In this document: one piece after another, positions 4,308 to 7,591 of the stretch
Numbering within the stretch: position 1 is the stretch's first letter
Layout of the letters: every line of letters starts with the position of its first letter
Origin: Micromonosporaceae bacterium
Lineage (GTDB): Bacteria > Actinomycetota > Actinomycetes > Mycobacteriales > Micromonosporaceae
Length of the DNA: 7,591 nt
Assembly: GCA_019689695.1 (NCBI GenBank)
Contig: JADGHA010000190.1
Span: forward strand, 1-7,591
Direction: 5' to 3'
The notes under the pieces: generated by a model
The model's database searches: none
What the model was told of the DNA's origin: nothing
What the model saw: the letters and a program-made list of their open reading frames with translations, nothing else
Program-made: the position numbers and the translations under genes

Positions 4308-6110
4308 ATGACCACCGACGTGGTGCCCTCCGCGCGCCGCGCACCGGCCGCGACCGTCCACGCCAGACCGCGGCCGGGCACGGTGCTGGGCGTGCGCGGC
4401 GGCCAGATCGTCGCCGCCGAGGTCGCGCTGGCCCTGCTGGTCGCGGCCGCCGGGCAGGGCCTGGTCGCGCTGGCCGGGGCCACCGTCGCCGCGGCGGCCA
4501 TCATCACCGTCGCCTGGGTCCGGGTACGCCGGCGCTGGCTGTTCCAGTGGCTCGCCATCGCCCTGCGGTACGCCGGGCGCCGCCGCGCGCTGCCCGCCCG
4601 CGCGCACCCGGCGGCGCTGCTGGACCTGGTGCAACCGGGCGGGCAGGTCCTACCCGCGGAGCTCGACCGTGACCCGGCGGCCGTGGTCAGCGACGCGTAC
4701 GGGCTGACCGCCGTGATCGAGCTGGGCGACTCGGCCACGCTGGTGGCCGACACCGTCGCCGCCCTGCCCAGCCCGGCGGCGCTGCTGCCGACCCCGGCCC
4801 CGGACCTGCCGCCGGTGCGCATCCAGCTGCTGGTCACCGGTGCCCCCGCCCCGGCGGCGCGGGCCGGCGCCGGCACCCCGGCCACCTCCTACCGGCAGCT
4901 GACCGAGGGGCGGCTGCTCTGCCAGCAGCGGGTCGTCCTCGCGGTGCGCGTGCTGCGCACCCACGGGTGGGACGAGCCGGACCTGCTCCGCTCGCTGTCC
5001 AGCCTGGTCCGCAAGGTGCGCCGCCGGCTCGGCCCGGTGCCGTCGCGCCCGCTGGGTGAGGCCGCCACCCTCGCCGCACTCGCCGACCTGGCCCATCACG
5101 ACGGTGCCCAGCCGGCGCGCGAGGGCTGGCACGCGATCCACCTCGGCGGGCTGCTGCAGACCACCTACCGGCTGCGCCGCTGGCCCGACCTGCGCGCAGA
5201 GACCGCCCGCCACCTGGTGCCGCGGCTGCTCGCCCTGCCCGCTGCGGCGACCACCGTGTCCCTCTCCGTCGACTCTGGACTCTCCGGGCCGGAACTGGTG
5301 GTACGCCTGGCCGCGACCGGCCCGGCCGCGCTCTCCGCGGCCAGCCAGGCGCTGCGACGGCTGCTGGCCGCGGAGAGTGCCGGCGCGCAGCGGCTGGACG
5401 GCGAGCACCTGGACGGTCTCGCCGCGACCCTGCCGCTCGGCGGCCCGGCGCCGCAGCCCGCCTCCGCACCCGCCCATCCGGCCGGCGGAGTCGCCCAGCT
5501 GCACCTGCCGCTCGGCGGCGACGGGTTGATGATCGGGACGAACCGGCACGGCGCCCCGGTCACGCTCCGGCTGTTCCGCCCCGAGCCGACCCGGATGATG
5601 CTCGTCGGCGGGATCCGCGCCGCACAGGTGCTCGCCCTGCGGGCGATGGCGCTGGGTGCCCGGGTGGTGGTGCAGACGTCCCGGCCGTACTCCTGGGAGC
5701 CGTTCGTCCGCGGGGTGAGCGCGCCAGGCGAGGCGATCGTGCTGGTGCCGGCGGGACGGGCAGTGACGCTGCCACCGGGTACCGCCATGCACCCGCTGCT
5801 GCTGGTCGTCGACGTCGGCCCGGTCGGCTTGGACACCGGGGCCGGCTGGCAGGCGACGATGATCGTGCGGGACGAACTGGCACCGGTGGACGTGGACGCG
5901 CTGTCCCGCGCCGACCTGGTGGTGCTCCAGCCGCTGCGGCCGGACGAGGCGGCGCTGGCCGCGGGCACGCTCGGGCTGGGCGAAGCGCAGGCGTGGCTGA
6001 CCCGGATCCGGGCGGACATGGTAGGCGTGGTCAACCGCCGTTCGGTCCGCTGGGCGCTGCTCGGCGCCACCCCGATCGAGCAGCAGCTGATCGGCGCACC
6101 GACCCGCTGA
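4308..6110 (+). CDS. eccE: Type VII secretion protein EccE, extended form
   Basis: This 600-residue protein has a basic Ala/Pro-rich N-terminus (1-30) and two adjacent membrane helices (about 33-53 and 55-72). A basic stretch and an EccE-like cytoplasmic domain follow (about 100-375), including YGLTAVIELGD and SYRQLTEGRLLCQQRVVLAVRVL. After an Ala/Pro linker (380-394) comes a further domain to the end (395-600). EccE sits at the periphery of the ESX membrane complex. Mycobacterial EccE proteins are about 330-460 residues, so this one is clearly longer. In the extra domain, MMLVGGIRAAQVLALRAMAL (430-449) followed by ARVVVQTSRP, and LLLVVDVG (497-504), look like the first strand-loop-helix and a Walker-B-like strand of a P-loop fold. 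There is, however, no GK[ST]. The start ATG has GGGGAGG eight bases upstream. eccE is divergent from eccB and is the last ESX gene on this side. Confidence 0.88.
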   Translation: MTTDVVPSARRAPAATVHARPRPGTVLGVRGGQIVAAEVALALLVAAAGQGLVALAGATVAAAAIITVAWVRVRRRWLFQWLAIALRYAGRRRALPARAHPAALLDLVQPGGQVLPAELDRDPAAVVSDAYGLTAVIELGDSATLVADTVAALPSPAALLPTPAPDLPPVRIQLLVTGAPAPAARAGAGTPATSYRQLTEGRLLCQQRVVLAVRVLRTHGWDEPDLLRSLSSLVRKVRRRLGPVPSRPLGEAATLAALADLAHHDGAQPAREGWHAIHLGGLLQTTYRLRRWPDLRAETARHLVPRLLALPAAATTVSLSVDSGLSGPELVVRLAATGPAALSAASQALRRLLAAESAGAQRLDGEHLDGLAATLPLGGPAPQPASAPAHPAGGVAQLHLPLGGDGLMIGTNRHGAPVTLRLFRPEPTRMMLVGGIRAAQVLALRAMALGARVVVQTSRPYSWEPFVRGVSAPGEAIVLVPAGRAVTLPPGTAMHPLLLVVDVGPVGLDTGAGWQATMIVRDELAPVDVDALSRADLVVLQPLRPDEAALAAGTLGLGEAQAWLTRIRADMVGVVNRRSVRWALLGATPIEQQLIGAPTR

Positions 6111-6121
6111 GGCCGTGCCCC

Positions 6122-6141
6122 CACGTCGGCGAGCCGGCGTG
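6122..6141 (+). terminator. Candidate terminator of eccE
   Basis: CACGTCGG (6122-6129) pairs with CCGGCGTG (6134-6141), one pair being a G-U wobble, around a CGAG loop. It begins 11 bases after the eccE stop. There is no U-tract. It separates the ESX locus from the downstream housekeeping-type genes. Confidence 0.5.
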
Positions 6142-6142
6142 C

Positions 6143-6148
6143 GAAGAT
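6143..6148 (+). promoter_or_regulatory. Candidate -10 box of a leaderless promoter for the 6156 gene
   Basis: GAAGAT lies exactly seven bases before the ATG at 6156, the spacing expected if transcription starts at the A of ATG. No ribosome binding site is seen in front of this ATG, which supports a leaderless start. No -35 element is visible and the hexamer is a poor match, so confidence is low. Confidence 0.3.
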
Positions 6149-6155
6149 CGCGCGC

Positions 6156-6545
6156 ATGGGTATTCTCATCCGGCTGGCCGTCAGCGCGGTGGCGCTGTGG
6201 ATCGCCACGCTGGTGATCGATGGCATCACCGTCACCACCGACTCGACCGGCAAGAAGATCGGCACGCTGGTGCTGGTCGCGGCGATCTTCGGCGTGGTCA
6301 ACGGCGTGCTCCGCCCGATCATCAAGGTGGTCGGGTGCGCCTTCTACCTGCTCACGCTCGGCCTCATCGCGCTCGTGGTCAACGGTGCCCTGTTCCTGCT
6401 GAGCAGCTGGATCGCCGACCAGCTGGGGCTGCCGTTCCACGTTGCCGACTTCTGGCCCAGTGCGGTGCTGGGCGCCCTGCTCGTCGGCGTGATCAGCTGG
6501 CTGCTCAACATGATCATCCCCGACTTCGGCCGCGACAAGGACTGA
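6156..6545 (+). CDS. Phage holin family 4 / YvlD-like small integral membrane protein
   Basis: The 129-residue product has four predicted membrane helices (about 4-22, 36-57, 63-84 and 99-120) joined by short loops, ending in a charged tail FGRDKD. Helix 2 runs into GVVNGVLRPIIKVVG, and helix 3 contains TLGLIALVVNGALF; the repeated NG(V/A)L pattern and the RP after helix 2 are typical of the PF04020 family (Phage_holin_4_2, YvlD-like). Despite the family name, chromosomal members are widespread, are not linked to prophage and have no settled function; some relate to envelope stress in Firmicutes. No lysis or phage genes are nearby. The gene stands alone between two hairpins (6122-6141 and 6562-6585), so it is probably monocistronic and unrelated to the ESX genes. 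Confidence 0.88.
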   Translation: MGILIRLAVSAVALWIATLVIDGITVTTDSTGKKIGTLVLVAAIFGVVNGVLRPIIKVVGCAFYLLTLGLIALVVNGALFLLSSWIADQLGLPFHVADFWPSAVLGALLVGVISWLLNMIIPDFGRDKD

Positions 6546-6561
6546 CGGGTCGCCCGCGCCT

Positions 6562-6585
6562 CGGCCACCGGAGCCGGATTGGCCG
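6562..6585 (+). terminator. Candidate terminator after the YvlD-like gene
   Basis: CGGCCA (6562-6567) pairs with TGGCCG (6580-6585) around a 12-base loop that itself holds two CCGG tetramers. It lies 16 bases after the stop at 6545. The stem is short and has no U-tract, so this is a moderate call. Confidence 0.4.
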
Positions 6586-6614
6586 GCGACACTGGACGTG
6601 GCCGCCGATACAGT
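6586..6614 (+). promoter_or_regulatory. Promoter of the GNAT gene, leaderless type
   Basis: GCGACA (6586-6591, matching the GACA of the -35) and TACAGT (6609-6614, TAnnnT -10) are exactly 17 bp apart. Six bases then lead to the GTG at 6621, placing the transcription start at or next to the start codon. This favours GTG 6621 over the upstream ATG-less frame extension to 6579. Confidence 0.55.
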
Positions 6615-6620
6615 CGGGCC

Positions 6621-7052
6621 GTGCTGACCATCACCAACGCCGACGGCTACACCGTTTCCACCGACCCGAGCCGGCTGGACCTGGACCGGGTGTACACCTG
6701 GCTGTCCACCGACGCGTACTGGGCGCGCGACCGGCCACGGGACGTGGTGGAGCGGGGCTTCGCCACCTCCCTGCCGTTCGGCGTGTACCGGCCAGACGGT
6801 GTCCAGGTCGCGGTCGCCCGCGTGGTGACCGACTCGGCCACGTTCGCCTGGCTCTGCGACGTCTACGTCGAGCGCGCCGAGCGCGGGCGCGGCCTGGGCA
6901 GCTGGCTGGTCAAAACGGTCCGTGACGAGCTCGCCGCCCGCGGCGTACACCGGATCCTGCTCGCCACATTGGACGCCCACGGGGTCTACGCCAAGCTCGG
7001 CTTCATCCCGCTCGCCGAGCCCGGCAACTGGATGGAGCTGGGCAAGCCGTGA
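6621..7052 (+). CDS. GNAT family N-acetyltransferase
   Basis: The 143-residue product shows the GNAT core. An N-terminal part (1-50) contains VYTWLSTDAYWARDRP. Strands FGVYRPDGVQVAVARVVTD (53-71) and FAWLCDVYVE (75-84) follow. The acetyl-CoA pyrophosphate loop is Arg88-Gly-Arg-Gly91-Leu-Gly93 in ERGRGLGSWLV, and the C-terminal part reads LLATLDAHGVYAKLGFIPL (113-131). GNAT enzymes transfer acetyl from acetyl-CoA to an amine; the substrate here cannot be read from sequence. The frame stays open upstream to a TTG at 6579, but those 14 residues (AGDTGRGRRYSRA) do not look like protein. The -10 box TACAGT six bases before GTG 6621 indicates a leaderless message starting there. No ribosome binding site is present. 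It is probably its own transcription unit. Confidence 0.9.
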   Translation: MLTITNADGYTVSTDPSRLDLDRVYTWLSTDAYWARDRPRDVVERGFATSLPFGVYRPDGVQVAVARVVTDSATFAWLCDVYVERAERGRGLGSWLVKTVRDELAARGVHRILLATLDAHGVYAKLGFIPLAEPGNWMELGKP

Positions 7053-7091
7053 GGCTACTCACTCGAAAGGACCTGGTCACGCCGGGGGCCT

Positions 7092-7097
7092 TACGGT
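7092..7097 (+). promoter_or_regulatory. Candidate -10 box of a leaderless promoter for rarD
   Basis: TACGGT fits TAnnnT and lies exactly seven bases before the GTG at 7105, so transcription would begin at the start codon. An upstream AGGACC (7068-7073, 18 bp away) is only a weak -35 match. The overlapping GGAG at 7098-7101 could instead be a closely spaced ribosome binding site. Confidence 0.4.
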
Positions 7098-7104
7098 GGA
7101 GAGT

Positions 7105-7591
7105 GTGGGCGATCTGCAACTCGGGTATCTCTACGGCTTCGGCGCGTACCTGCTCTGGGGCTTCTTCCCGCTCTACATCAGACTGCTGGAGCCGAGTGGC
7201 GCGGTGGAGATTCTCGCCCACCGGGTGATCTGGTCGCTCGCCTTCGTCGCCCTGCTGCTCGCCGTGGTGCGCCGCTGGCGCTTTCTGCGCAGCCTGGCGC
7301 GCCGGCCACGGGTGCTGGGCGGAATCGTGGTCGCCGCCACGCTCATCGGCCTCAACTGGGGGACGTACATCTACGGCGTGAACAGCGATCGCGTGGTGGA
7401 GACCTCGCTGGGCTACTTCATCACACCGCTGCTGACCGTACTGCTCGGTGTGGTGGCGCTGCGCGAGCGGATGCGCGCCCTGCAGTGGGTCGCCGTCGCC
7501 ATCGGCGCGGGCGCGGTCGTCGTGCTCACCGCAGACTACGGGCGCCCGCCGTACATCGCGCTCACCCTCGCCGCGAGCTTCGGGTCGTACG
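7105..7591 (+). CDS. rarD: EamA family transporter RarD (N-terminal part, cut by the window end)
   Basis: The first 162 residues are present, about half of a roughly 300-residue RarD. They resemble E. coli RarD strongly: GAYLLWGFFPLYIRLL (helix 1, about 12-28), EILAHRVIWSLAFVALLLA (helix 2), IGLNWGTYIYGVN (81-93), ETSLGYFITPLLTVLLGVVALRERM (about 99-123) and QWVAVAIGAGAVVVLT (127-142). The frame stays open to the last base with no stop. RarD is an inner-membrane protein of the drug/metabolite transporter superfamily, predicted to have ten helices. Its substrate is unproven; chloramphenicol sensitivity gave the E. coli gene its name. GTG 7105 was chosen because TACGGT lies seven bases upstream. 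An in-frame GTG at 7096 would add three residues (VES) but would overlap that box. Confidence 0.92.
   Translation, partial: MGDLQLGYLYGFGAYLLWGFFPLYIRLLEPSGAVEILAHRVIWSLAFVALLLAVVRRWRFLRSLARRPRVLGGIVVAATLIGLNWGTYIYGVNSDRVVETSLGYFITPLLTVLLGVVALRERMRALQWVAVAIGAGAVVVLTADYGRPPYIALTLAASFGSY

Noticed and set aside
4245..4634. Upstream extension of the eccB frame by 130 codons
   Set aside because: It overlaps eccE antisense and reads as Gln/Gly/Arg-rich noise; the family N-terminus MPSRQDQLHSYQ begins at 4244.
6156..6545. Possible prophage remnant, from the holin-type name of this family
   Set aside because: No endolysin, integrase, attachment site or other phage gene is nearby, and YvlD-like proteins are common single chromosomal genes.
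4650..6980. 776-aa open frame on the minus strand opposite eccE and the following genes
   Set aside because: It is low-complexity (Gln/Arg/Gly/Asp-rich), spans three well-supported plus-strand genes and two intergenic gaps, and has no recognisable motif.

Overview
This window is very GC-rich and dense with genes. Its gene content points to a filamentous actinobacterium, most likely of the Micromonosporaceae (Actinoplanes/Micromonospora type); that placement is inferred from protein style, not from a search. The core (about 1-6110) is one flank of a type VII secretion (ESX) locus. The right end (about 6156-7591) holds ordinary chromosomal genes.

Layout, left to right. (1) A minus-strand gene running off the left edge, with a GTG start at 574, encodes an SseB-like protein. 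(2) Divergent from it on the plus strand is a mycosin, the membrane-anchored subtilase mycP (731-1933). A perfect 14-bp palindrome lies in its putative promoter. (3) A strong hairpin (1986-2019) separates mycP from a convergent minus-strand group. Read in the direction of transcription, that group is eccB (4244-2835), a 149-bp gap, a WXG100 protein whose Trp is replaced by Phe (2685-2365), and a second, canonical WXG100 protein (2342-2049). (4) Divergent from eccB, across only 63 bp, is eccE (4308-6110). It is unusually long and has a C-terminal half that looks like a nucleotide-binding fold without a usable P-loop. (5) Three plus-strand genes follow: a four-helix YvlD/phage-holin-4-like membrane protein, a GNAT acetyltransferase and the start of a RarD/EamA transporter. 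At least two of them, and possibly all three, appear to have leaderless promoters (-10 box, 6-7 nt, start codon).

How the parts work together (established for the family): EccB and EccE belong to the ESX membrane complex together with EccC and EccD. The two WXG100 proteins are secreted substrates, expected to pair as helical hairpins. The mycosin is anchored on the outer face of the membrane and stabilises the complex or processes substrates. Neither eccC (the motor ATPase) nor eccD (the channel protein) is in this window; they probably lie beyond the left edge past the SseB-like gene. No tRNA, rRNA, CRISPR array, transposon or attachment site was seen.
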